Source: Pseudomonadota bacterium
GTDB lineage: Bacteria; Pseudomonadota; Gammaproteobacteria; Burkholderiales; Rhodocyclaceae
Assembly (NCBI GenBank): GCA_030917225.1
Contig: JAUPVD010000144.1
Location: forward strand, 1 to 8,267
Length of the DNA: 8,267 nucleotides
Direction: 5' to 3'
The notes beneath the pieces are model-generated. The model made no database searches. It worked only from the letters and a program-made list of their open reading frames with translations, and had not been told where the DNA came from. Shown piece by piece: positions 1-7,250 of the stretch (the first letter of the stretch is position 1; every line of letters begins with the position of its first letter). A program made the position numbers and the translations under genes.

Positions 1-401
1 ATCCGTCTCTGCCGACAAATCCGGACATCGCCCACGTCTTTTACTTGCGTGGCCTGATGGAACGCATCGGGCGCGGCGGGCAGTTGATCATCAATGCCTG
101 CCGGGATCACGGCTTGCCTCCGCCCAAGGGGGTGGATCGCACAACGGGTGTGACCTTGACGATCTTTGGTAGAGGGGGTGAAGGTGCCGAGGCCTTTGTG
201 GCCAACCCGCGCCAGCGTTTGCTGATGGAGCGACTACGGACTGGGGAGCAGATTCGACCAGGTGAATACCACCAGCGTTTCGCTGCAGACGTTACGGACA
301 GGCAGGCACGTCGCGACCTGGTTGAACTTGCGGATGCAGGTCTTTTGCTGCGTATCGGCAAGGGCTCTGGGACGATCTACCGGCGGACGGATCGGACGTG
401 A
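1..401 (+). CDS. AlbA_2/ATP-binding regulator (COG2865-like), C-terminal part
   Basis: This is the C-terminal ~132 residues of a protein whose start lies before the window; the reading frame is open from position 3. The segment YLRGLMERIGRGGQLI followed by ACRDHGLPPPK is typical of the ATPase-like end of COG2865 proteins (AlbA_2/Schlafen-like N-domain plus HATPase_c_4-like domain), often annotated as transcriptional regulators or RecG-related. After a linker, roughly the last 60 residues (RQRLLMERL to GKGSGTIYRR) look like a winged helix, the usual C-terminus of the family. The stop is TGA at 399-401, inside a CGGAC repeat cluster that also forms the final codons (TDRT). Family members are commonly found in restriction and defence islands, which fits the AbiE/Lit genes downstream. 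The family call is from motif recognition; the substrate and regulated target cannot be told. Confidence 0.75.
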   Translation, partial: PSLPTNPDIAHVFYLRGLMERIGRGGQLIINACRDHGLPPPKGVDRTTGVTLTIFGRGGEGAEAFVANPRQRLLMERLRTGEQIRPGEYHQRFAADVTDRQARRDLVELADAGLLLRIGKGSGTIYRRTDRT

Positions 402-444
402 TCGGACTCGAACCGGACATTGATCGGACATTGCCGCTTGTCCG
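384..444. repeat. Helically phased CGGAC repeat cluster
   Basis: CGGAC occurs at 384, 393, 403, 414 and 425, with start-to-start steps of 9, 10, 11 and 11 bases, about one helical turn each. The copies at 414 and 425 extend to CGGACATTG. An inverted GTCCG follows at 440-444, and another CGGACATTG lies at 545-553. The cluster straddles the stop codon of the upstream gene. It may be a protein-binding array, or only an expanded short tandem repeat at the gene's 3' end. Confidence 0.5.
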
Positions 445-1001
445 ACCGGAACTTCGATGTCGGCCTAAGTAACTGTCACGACAAGGAAAACTAGCCTATC
501 CGGCGGAAGCGTGGCTTCAAGACGCGCCTCCAACAGGACATGTGCGGACATTGCGCGGAGCACAGTCGGGGGCTTCCCGTCACCCGCAGCATTCCGCACC
601 AGTGCTCATAAGCTCGGGAGGCCAGTTGGCACTTGGTCAACCATCCGCCACCAATATTGAAACCCCAACCGTTCTCGGTTGGGGTTTTTTCTTGCCTGAT
701 CGCGCCAGTTCCCGCGTACTCGTGCGGGTTCCTCCGAACGCCTGCGGACTTCGCCAACCGCCTGAATTGGCCGTTCCGGGCCACATTCCACTCTCTCCTG
801 GCCATTCCTCGCTCCGACCTCGCTCTCCGAAATAGGCCTGAAGTCCGCAAAGTTCGCGACCGCCCCCATTACAGATCAGTTGGTTACGCGCGGACGAATC
901 AAGCGGTTGGATTGCAGCATTGGCTGCCAGAGGGGACACACGCTCACCCCAGCGAGCTGTCGCACTTGCAGTTTGTCAGAAACTCGCATATATTTTCAGA
1001 C
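402..1001. other. Non-coding interval with no supported gene
   Basis: About 600 bases separate the COG2865-like gene from the AbiE operon. Open frames exist on both strands, but none gives a recognisable protein and they lie over one another. The interval holds the end of the CGGAC cluster, an intrinsic terminator at 661-690, a separated inverted pair (TGCGGACTTC at 743-752 and its complement at 840-849), and the AbiE promoter/operator at 966-1002. I see no tRNA, riboswitch or CRISPR repeat. A short untranslated RNA ending at the terminator is possible but not shown. Confidence 0.55.
661..690 (+). terminator. Rho-independent terminator
   Basis: There is a perfect 11-bp stem (AACCCCAACCG at 661-671, complement at 676-686) with a TTCT loop. 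The T-run completing the signal runs to 690. This is a textbook intrinsic terminator for plus-strand transcription. It lies 260 bases past the nearest upstream stop, so it ends either the COG2865-like transcript or an unrecognised short RNA. It also insulates the AbiE operon from upstream read-through. Confidence 0.85.
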
Positions 1002-1002
1002 A
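966..1002 (+). promoter_or_regulatory. AbiE operon promoter with overlapping operator, near-leaderless
   Basis: A -35 box TTGCAG (966-971) and a -10 box TATATT (989-994) are separated by 17 bases. The start point would then fall at about 1000-1002, on or beside the ATG at 1002, so the mRNA would be leaderless or nearly so; no Shine-Dalgarno sequence is visible before this ATG. An inverted repeat, TGTCAGAAA (974-982) and TTTCAGACA (994-1002), matches at 8 of 9 positions and flanks the -10 box. AbiEi proteins of characterised AbiE systems repress their own operon by binding inverted repeats at the promoter, so this repeat is the natural candidate operator. Promoter and operator roles are inferred. 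Confidence 0.55.
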
Positions 1003-1622
1003 TGAACACGACGACCAAGACCGCCGAGCTGATTCGCGAGCGCATCGAGGCGATGCCGATTGGGGAGCCTTTCACCCCGACGGCATTCCTTGAGTGCGGC
1101 ACGCGTGCGTCCGTCGATCAGACTCTGTCGCGCCTCGTCAAGGCAGGGTCGATCGAGCGAGTGACGCGCGGCGTCTTTGTGCGTCCTGAGGTCAGCCGTT
1201 TCGTCGGCAAGGTGATGCCTGAACCGCTGAAGGTGGCCGAGACCGTTGCCAAGACCACTGGGGCGGTTGTCCAGATTCACGGTGCCGAAGCTGCGCGTCG
1301 GCTCGAACTGACCACTCAGGTTCCAACCCAATCTGTATTCGTGACATCGGGCCCGTCAAAGCGCATCCGCGTGGGCAAGATGGAGATCCGACTGCAGCAC
1401 GTCTGTCAGCGCAAGCTGGCCCTAGCCGGCCGACCTGCGGGGCTCGCGCTTGCGGCAATGTGGTACCTCGGCAAAAAGGAAGTGACTCCAGCTCTCGTCG
1501 AGAAGATTCGGCGCAAGCTGGGATCGAGCGAGTTCGAGGTGCTGAAGTCAGCCACCAGCTCGATGCCTGCGTGGATGAGCGACGCCATCTTCCGAAACGA
1601 GCGGATGGCAGCTCATGCCTGA
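1002..1622 (+). CDS. AbiEi-type antitoxin / transcriptional repressor (DUF6088-like)
   Basis: This 206-residue protein has an N-terminal winged-helix domain (about residues 8-65; the segment SVDQTLSRLVKAGSIERV is the recognition-helix region, with a GVFVRP wing). The larger C-terminal domain includes HGAEAARRLELTTQVP and a basic stretch, SGPSKRIRVGKMEIRL. This layout matches the AbiEi/DUF6088 antitoxins of type IV toxin-antitoxin systems. They counteract the AbiEii toxin without a stable complex and repress their own operon. A longer frame runs upstream to 633, but the ATG at 1002 is preferred because it follows the promoter directly and begins the recognisable domain. The stop overlaps the next gene by 8 bases (ATGCCTGA), indicating translational coupling to the toxin. 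The function is assigned from family resemblance. Confidence 0.82.
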   Translation: MNTTTKTAELIRERIEAMPIGEPFTPTAFLECGTRASVDQTLSRLVKAGSIERVTRGVFVRPEVSRFVGKVMPEPLKVAETVAKTTGAVVQIHGAEAARRLELTTQVPTQSVFVTSGPSKRIRVGKMEIRLQHVCQRKLALAGRPAGLALAAMWYLGKKEVTPALVEKIRRKLGSSEFEVLKSATSSMPAWMSDAIFRNERMAAHA

Positions 1623-2631
1623 GTCCTTCCTGCATCTCGAACGAGAAGAGCAGTCCCAAATTTACCGGGCGCTTGCTCCGCAGCTTGCACGCTCACCTGT
1701 TGTACTGGAAAAAGATGTATGGGTCTGCTGGGTGCTACAGATCCTGTTCACCATGCCCGATCGACTTCCGATGGCCTTCAAGGGCGGCACCTCACTATCC
1801 AAAGTTTTCGGAGCCATCGCACGCTTCTCCGAGGACGTAGACATCACCCTCGACTATCGAGGACTGGACGGAACCTTCGCCCCATTTGCCGAAGGGGTCT
1901 CGCGCAATCGGCTGAAGAAGTTCAGCGAGGATCTCAAATCCTTCGTGCGCGACCATGCTCACGGTGTAGTGGCGCCGCACTTCCAGAAGATGCTGGCCAC
2001 CGAGTTCAGCGCCGACGCATTCCGTCTTGAAATCAGCGATGACGGCGAGCAGTTGCGAGTGCACTACCCGACCGTGCTGGAGAAATCCGGAGACTACGTC
2101 GGTAACAGCGTCCTGATCGAGTTCGGTGGCCGCAACATCACCGAGCCGAATGAGGAGCATGTGGTGCGGCCCGACATTGCGGAACATGTCGCTGAACTCG
2201 AATTCCCGCAGCCGACGGTCAGTGTGCTGTCCCCAGCACGTACCTTCTGGGAGAAGGCGACGTTGATGCACGTCGAATGTCAGCGCGAAGAGTTCCGCAC
2301 AGGCGCCGAACGTCTGTCACGCCATTGGTACGACTTGGCGATGTTGGCCGACATTGAACATGGGCAAGCCGCTGTGGTCGATCGCGCTCTGCTTGCAGAC
2401 GTCGTCAAACACAAGAAGATCTTCTACAACGCGAGCTACGCCAACTACGACGCATGCCTGGCCGGGCAGCTCAAACTGATTCCGGAAGACACCGCACTAG
2501 CCGCGTTGCGCGATGACTTCCAGCGCATGATCGGTGCCGGCATGTTCATCGGCGAGCCTCCCGCCTTCGATGCCATGGTCGATCGCCTGCGCGCGCTGGA
2601 AACAGCGATCAATGGGTGCAGCAATGGTTGA
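1615..2631 (+). CDS. AbiEii/AbiGii-family nucleotidyltransferase toxin
   Basis: This 338-residue protein carries the nucleotidyltransferase signature of AbiEii toxins: KGGTSLSK (residues 56-63), followed by SEDVD (72-76) with the paired acidic residues D74 and D76 expected to bind metal. Further on are FWEKATLMH (211-219, with the conserved Lys 214) and RHWYDLAML (236-244, with D240), both typical of the family. AbiEii is the toxin of type IV abortive-infection systems; related enzymes use nucleotides as substrate and, in some cases, modify tRNA acceptor ends. All visible catalytic motifs are present, so the enzyme looks intact. It starts inside the antitoxin gene (8-base overlap) behind GGATGG at 1603-1608. 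Its 3' end overlaps the Lit-like gene, placing the protease in the same operon. Confidence 0.88.
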   Translation: MPESFLHLEREEQSQIYRALAPQLARSPVVLEKDVWVCWVLQILFTMPDRLPMAFKGGTSLSKVFGAIARFSEDVDITLDYRGLDGTFAPFAEGVSRNRLKKFSEDLKSFVRDHAHGVVAPHFQKMLATEFSADAFRLEISDDGEQLRVHYPTVLEKSGDYVGNSVLIEFGGRNITEPNEEHVVRPDIAEHVAELEFPQPTVSVLSPARTFWEKATLMHVECQREEFRTGAERLSRHWYDLAMLADIEHGQAAVVDRALLADVVKHKKIFYNASYANYDACLAGQLKLIPEDTALAALRDDFQRMIGAGMFIGEPPAFDAMVDRLRALETAINGCSNG

Positions 2632-3541
2632 AGCAGGCGTCGCTGTTAAATCTCTGCTGCAAGGCGCCGCACCCGAGCGCAAACAAGAAATTAAGGACCT
2701 ATGGAATCACTATGCACCCAAGGTCTGCGTAGTCGAAGACGCTCGAGGCGTGAACATCAGCGCCGGCAAGGGTCGCATCCAGTTTGACCACAAGACACTC
2801 GAAGCAATCTGGCTGCTTGGCTTCAACGGCTGGAGATCGATCGAGACCTACTCTCCGGCGATCATTCTGGCCGGCATCACTGACGGGGCCATTGAAGACA
2901 TACTGTGCGCCGATGACGAGCTTGCTGCTTTCGAGATGGATTACAGGTCTCGTGCAAATTCAGCTCGATCAATCATCGAAGAGAAAAGTTCAGTTCACAC
3001 CACCAGGCCGCAAGATGTGCCGCGTCCTGAAGCCGATAGAGAAACTCTCGGCAGCCATCAAGAAATGGTGGCCTTCGATCTGGTCTGTCTGGCGACCGCC
3101 TACGTCTTTCTTCATGAGTTGCGGCACGTGAAATTTCTCAGCGACGGCGACTGCCCCGCCGATCGGCGTGAAGAAGAAATTGCGTGCGATGTCTGGGCGC
3201 GGTCATTTCTTACCGACAAGGTTGAAAGTTATGCCCAGTCTGTTGGCCAGGCTTTCAGCAGGGTGCTGGATAAGCGATCAATGGGGATCGCCCTCGGTGC
3301 AATGATCTTGCACGAAATAACCCCGGAAAGCGCTCGGTGGGGAACAGCGGAATATCCGCCCATTACAACGCGCATCCAGGCAATGATATCCGGTAGCACG
3401 CTCGCCAAAGAGTCGCACTTCTGGCTCTTCACGGCGTGCTTGCTGGTCGGGATATTTCGACAAGCACACCGACAGCTCCCGATGTATGCGCCGAGCACGC
3501 ACGAGCTGGTGGAACAGCTGATAACTGACCTGCAGCCGTAG
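2624..3541 (+). CDS. Lit-like phage-exclusion metalloprotease (peptidase U49 family)
   Basis: This is a 305-residue protein with a zinc-protease motif, HELRH, at residues 164-168. It is followed about 16 residues later by REEEIACDVWA, whose acidic residues can supply the third metal ligand. A later PPITTRI element matches the HPxxxERI region of Lit. The N-terminal order (AP-E-Q-K, GVNI, LEAIW, then ETYSP) also follows remembered E. coli Lit, as does the length (Lit is about 297 residues). Lit cleaves EF-Tu when a T4 Gol peptide is bound, stopping translation in infected cells. The ATG at 2624 overlaps the AbiEii stop by 8 bases (ATGGTTGA), the same geometry as the AbiEi/AbiEii junction. An ATG at 2612, behind GGAAA, is an alternative and would add four residues. 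Family membership is fairly secure; EF-Tu as the target is an inference. Confidence 0.8.
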   Translation: MVEAGVAVKSLLQGAAPERKQEIKDLWNHYAPKVCVVEDARGVNISAGKGRIQFDHKTLEAIWLLGFNGWRSIETYSPAIILAGITDGAIEDILCADDELAAFEMDYRSRANSARSIIEEKSSVHTTRPQDVPRPEADRETLGSHQEMVAFDLVCLATAYVFLHELRHVKFLSDGDCPADRREEEIACDVWARSFLTDKVESYAQSVGQAFSRVLDKRSMGIALGAMILHEITPESARWGTAEYPPITTRIQAMISGSTLAKESHFWLFTACLLVGIFRQAHRQLPMYAPSTHELVEQLITDLQP

Positions 3542-3568
3542 CATCAAACACCCACTGTCACCGACAAT

Positions 3569-4006
3569 TCAGTCGCGAACTGTAAGTCGAGATCGCTGCT
3601 CATCCCACAGCGCCGGCGGATCGACCGCCAGATCGAACAGCGTGATGTGATTCGGCAATGCGTCGTCCAGGATGGCCGCCACGATGTCGGGCGCCAGCGT
3701 CGTCAGGTTGACCATGCGGCTGACGTAGCTGTTGTCGATGCCTTCCCGCGTGGCGATCTCCTTCAACGACTTCGCCTCTCCTGATTCCAGCATCGCCAGC
3801 CAGCGGTAGCCCCTGGCCAGCGCCAGTTGGATGGAGGTCGGTGCTACGTCCCACGGTCTAACCGGCGCGGTTTCGCCGTTTGGCAAGGTGACCAGCTTGC
3901 GGCCGCTGCGGCGTTTGATCTGGATCGGCACGGACAAGGTCAGCCTGCCGTCGCTGGTCTGCAGGATGTCGGGCTCGCCGGTCTTCTGGATGCGGATATC
4001 GCTCAT
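3569..4006 (-). CDS. Small HTH protein coupled to the serine recombinase
   Basis: This 145-residue protein has a helix-turn-helix at about residues 79-106 (KSLKEIATREGIDNSYVSRM), similar to the HTH of ParB/KorB proteins. It starts with a polar segment likely to be a flexible or beta-rich arm. Proteins of this type are often found directly after large serine recombinases and are sometimes mislabelled LacI-family regulators. Its ATG overlaps the recombinase stop by 4 bases (ATGA), so the two are translationally coupled. It may be a DNA-binding accessory or directionality factor for the recombinase, or a regulator; the sequence does not decide. It converges on the Lit-like gene with 27 bases between their ends and no clear terminator. 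Confidence 0.7.
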   Translation of the reverse strand: MSDIRIQKTGEPDILQTSDGRLTLSVPIQIKRRSGRKLVTLPNGETAPVRPWDVAPTSIQLALARGYRWLAMLESGEAKSLKEIATREGIDNSYVSRMVNLTTLAPDIVAAILDDALPNHITLFDLAVDPPALWDEQRSRLTVRD

Positions 4007-5114
4007 GCCAGTGCCTCGGCTGCTTGGTTGGTAGGCTCGGGACGCAGCTCCAGCACCAGACGTTCGATGCCGTTGGCGCGCAACCGCACTTCGAGGTCAT
4101 TGGGTGACACGATGACTTTCTCGACCAGCAACTTCACGATCCGGGCCTGTTCCGCCGGGAACAGCTGATCCCAAATCGCGTCGAGCCGGGTCATGGCCAC
4201 GGTGATCTTCGCTTCGTCCAAGGTTGGATCGAGCTTGATCGCTTGCGGCAGCATGTCGCCGAGTAGATTCGGGGCACGCAGGATCGCGCGCAGTTGGTCA
4301 AGCACGGCCGACTCGAGTTCTGCGGCGGGCAGACGCGGCAGGCCCGAGGCACCCGCGTGCTCCTTGGTGTCGCGTTGGGGCACGTAGTAGCGGTAACGAC
4401 GCCCGTTCTTCTTGGTCGTGTGCCAAGGCGACAGCGCGCGCCCATCGTTGCCGAACACGATCCCCTTGAGCAGATACGTCACGGTCGCCCGCGTTGCATT
4501 GCCGCGCACCCGGCCATTGGTGGCCAGGATCGCATGGACACTATCCCACAGTTCACGGCCGATGATGGGCAGGTGTTCTGCCTGGTACCACTGCTCTTTG
4601 TGCCTCAACTCACCAAGGTAAGTCCGATTACTGAGGAGCTTGTAGATGTGGCCCTTGTCGATCGGTCTGCCATCGCGGGTTTTGCCATCCTGCGTGATCC
4701 ACGCCTTGGACGTTACGCCATCCAGTTTCAGCTCCTTGACCAGCGCAGTGCTGGAGCCGAGTTCGACGAAGCGTTGGAAGATGTGCCGGATCAGTGTGGC
4801 CTCACGTTCGTTGGGTACCAGTCGGCGGTTCTCCACGTCGTAGCCCAGCGGTGGCACGCCGCCCATCCACATACCCTTGCGCTTGCTGGCCGCGATCTTG
4901 TCGCGGATACGTTCGCCGGTGACCTCGCGCTCGAACTGAGCGAAAGAAAGCAAAATATTCAACATCAGCCGCCCCATCGAAGTGGTGGTATTGAACTGCT
5001 GAGTGACCGATACGAACGACACACCATAGCGTTCGAAGACTTCGACCATCTTGGAGAAATCTGCCAGGCTGCGCGTCAGGCGATCAATCTTGTAGATGAC
5101 GACCACATCGATCT
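4003..5114 (-). pseudogene. Large serine recombinase, N-terminus removed by the IS
   Basis: About 370 residues of a large serine recombinase remain. The surviving resolvase part begins IDVVVIYKIDRLTRS, with the conserved DRL-R motif, and continues through the long E-helix (GRLMLNILLSFAQFERE). Next is the recombinase domain (KGMWMGGVPPLGYD to about TYLGELRHKEQW), then the C-terminal domain. The usual zinc-ribbon cysteines are absent, which I recall as normal for a proteobacterial subfamily. The N-terminal ~75 residues, including the nucleophilic serine in the Y-x-R-V-S region, are missing: host sequence stops at 5114, at the edge of the insertion sequence. An in-frame TAA lies just inside the IS, so the only start left is a GTG at 5106, giving an inactive fragment. 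Before truncation it probably drove integration or excision of this accessory region. Confidence 0.85.
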
Positions 5115-5210
5115 TGAATCGCCCCGGGTATCGCGGAGGCTGGTTGGCTTAAGTTAAAGCAGCAGTCTCGACCTTCTCGGCGAGTTGCCGCCAGTAGTTT
5201 GCCTCAGCTT
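5115..5210 (-). repeat. Left 96-bp inverted repeat (inverted copy of the IS3 right end)
   Basis: Read on the minus strand, this arm encodes the last ~22 residues of IS3 OrfB (ending ETAALT and a TAA) plus the non-coding right terminus. It matches 5880-5975 at 95 of 96 positions; the only difference is C against A within the CGGCAAC/CGGCAAA stretch. It directly abuts the truncated recombinase gene. Confidence 0.92.
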
Positions 5211-5211
5211 T

Positions 5212-5295
5212 GTAAGCGTCTCGCCAACCCATCTCCCCAGTTCCCGCTAGACCGATGAAGATAGTGTCCACTAAAAATTTAAGTGGACACTATCG
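5212..5295 (+). promoter_or_regulatory. Probable IS66-type left end and tnpA leader
   Basis: The segment begins GTAAGCGTCTCG, which fits the GTAA tip of IS66-family elements, and leads after 84 bases to the ATG of a TnpA-like fragment. It contains a perfect 13-bp inverted repeat at 5260-5272 and 5282-5294. The assignment to IS66 rests on the tip sequence and on the downstream protein. Confidence 0.5.
5260..5294. repeat. Perfect 13-bp inverted repeat upstream of the tnpA fragment
   Basis: The arms are GATAGTGTCCACT and its exact complement AGTGGACACTATC, with the 9-base AT-only loop AAAAATTTA. The ATG at 5296 follows one base after the repeat. In RNA it would fold into a stable hairpin placed to block translation initiation, as some IS elements do to escape activation by outside transcription. 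It could instead be an operator. Confidence 0.7.
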
Positions 5296-5975
<680 letters not shown>

Positions 5976-6030
5976 CTTACACACAATTAACCTTACGCCG
6001 GATATTGTCCCAATATGGCCATTGCCTTGC

Positions 6031-6052
6031 TTATCCGGCGGTGGCCGGATAA
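6031..6052 (-). terminator. Perfect hairpin after the VWA gene
   Basis: There is a 9-bp perfect stem (TTATCCGGC and GCCGGATAA) with a 4-base loop. It begins 16 bases past the minus-strand stop of the CoxE-like gene. There is no T-run after it on either strand, so it is not a classical intrinsic terminator. It may protect the mRNA 3' end or assist termination. Confidence 0.4.
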
Positions 6053-6068
6053 CAGCTCTCTGGAGTCC

Positions 6069-7250
6069 TTAAAGGCTTTTATTCAGACGGCGAATGGCGC
6101 GATCCAGTCCCTCCAATGTCAGCGGATACATGCGATCCTGCATCAGCTGTTTGATCATGTGCAGCGATTCTGTGTAATCCCAGTACATTTCTGCAACCGG
6201 GTTGAGCCAGATTGCGCTGCCGTAATGCTCCAGCAATCGTTGTATCCAAACCTGGCCTGCTTCGGCATTGTTGTGTTCGACGCTGCCATTGGGGTAGACG
6301 ATTTCGTACGGGCTCATCGTTGCATCGCCGACAAAAATCAGTTTGTAGTCTGGCCCGTAGGTGTGCATTACGTCGTAGGTAGACATCCGCTCGTTGTGAC
6401 GGCGCTTATTGTCCTTCCATACCGATTCGTAAACGCAGTTATGGAAGTAGAAATACTCCAGATGCTTGAACTCCGTTTTGGCTGCCGAAAACAGTTCTTC
6501 GCAACTGCGGATGTGATCATCCATCGAGCCGCCCACATCAAAAAAAAGCAGTACTTTTACCTTGTTGTGCAGCTGCGGCACCATTTTGATATCGAGATAA
6601 CCGGCGTTATTGGCAGTGGCGCGGATGGTGTCGTCCAGATCCAGCACTTCCGGCGCGCCTTCGCGGGCAAACTGGCGCAGGCGGCGCAGGGCAACCTTGA
6701 TGTTGCGCGTGCCCAGTTGCACCTGATCGTCGAAGTTCTTGAACTCACGCTGATCCCACACCTTTACCGCCTTGCGGTGGCGCGATTGCTCCTGGCCAAT
6801 GCTGATGCCGGCGGGATTATAGCCATTGGCGCCAAACGGGCTGGTGCCGCCGGTGCCAATCCATTTGTTGCCGCCAGCGTGACGTTCTTTTTGCTCCTTC
6901 AGGCGTTCCTTGAAGGTTTCCATGAGTTTGTCCCAGCCCATGGCTTCCAGTGCCTTTTTGTCTTCTTCGCTGAGAAAACGCTCGAACTCCTTGCGCAGCC
7001 AGTCATCGGGAATCTCTGCCGTCAGCAGTTCACCGAGTGACTCGACGCCTTTGAAGTAGCTGCCGAATGCCTTGTCAAACTTGTCGAAATGTTTCTCGTC
7101 CTTCACCAGACAGGTTCGGGCCAGATAATAAAAATCGTTGAGGCTGCCGGAGATCACGCGCTTATCCAGCGCTTCCAGCAGGGTCAGAAACTCCTTGATG
7201 CTGACGGGCACCTTGGCATCTTTGAGCTGATAAAAGAAGTCGATGAGCAT
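6069..7250 (-). CDS. VWA-domain protein, CoxE-like
   Basis: This is an intact 393-residue protein. The start MLIDFFYQLKDAKVPVS is the usual N-terminus of a proteobacterial CoxE-like family; an in-frame TAA lies just upstream of the ATG, so this start is the only one possible, although no good Shine-Dalgarno sequence is seen. Residues ~90-160 are a charged, glycine-rich linker. The VWA fold occupies roughly residues 230-390, with the metal site DVGGSM (238-243; a DxGxS form of the usual DxSxS) and GDATMSP (308-314) supplying a further metal-binding Asp. Family members usually act with a MoxR-type AAA+ ATPase to insert cofactors or remodel protein complexes in the cytoplasm. No MoxR gene is adjacent: upstream is a divergent gene and downstream is the IS junction. 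The specific client is unknown. Confidence 0.85.
   Translation of the reverse strand: MLIDFFYQLKDAKVPVSIKEFLTLLEALDKRVISGSLNDFYYLARTCLVKDEKHFDKFDKAFGSYFKGVESLGELLTAEIPDDWLRKEFERFLSEEDKKALEAMGWDKLMETFKERLKEQKERHAGGNKWIGTGGTSPFGANGYNPAGISIGQEQSRHRKAVKVWDQREFKNFDDQVQLGTRNIKVALRRLRQFAREGAPEVLDLDDTIRATANNAGYLDIKMVPQLHNKVKVLLFFDVGGSMDDHIRSCEELFSAAKTEFKHLEYFYFHNCVYESVWKDNKRRHNERMSTYDVMHTYGPDYKLIFVGDATMSPYEIVYPNGSVEHNNAEAGQVWIQRLLEHYGSAIWLNPVAEMYWDYTESLHMIKQLMQDRMYPLTLEGLDRAIRRLNKSL

Noticed and set aside
600..660. Possible tRNA 3' end (ATCCGCCACCA) before the terminator, which would suggest an attachment site
   Set aside because: There is no TTCRANNC T-loop or pairing 5' acceptor, so the resemblance is limited to the CCA-like tail.
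711..728. Hairpin CCCGC...GCGGG
   Set aside because: It has only a 5-bp stem, no T-run and no context; it is expected by chance in GC-rich DNA.
491..939. Overlapping minus-strand open frames in the non-coding interval
   Set aside because: Several frames are open at once in GC-rich DNA, none with a recognisable product or ribosome binding site.
633..1001. In-frame N-terminal extension of the AbiEi gene (start at 633)
   Set aside because: It crosses the terminator at 661-690 and the promoter at 966-994, has no recognisable domain, and the family N-terminus begins at 1002.
3542..3568. Shared bidirectional terminator between the convergent Lit-like and HTH genes
   Set aside because: Only a 4-bp TGTC/GACA pairing is present and there is no T-run.
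5003..5106. GTG at 5106 as a genuine recombinase start
   Set aside because: The protein would lack the catalytic serine and the first strands of the resolvase domain; host sequence is interrupted 8 bases upstream by the IS.
4294..5157. Long plus-strand open frame of 287 codons
   Set aside because: It lies wholly opposite the recombinase gene, whose motifs are clear, and gives no recognisable protein.
6015..7040. Long plus-strand open frame of 341 codons
   Set aside because: It is antisense to the CoxE-like gene, which has a proper start and VWA motifs; the translation is valine/alanine-rich with no domain.
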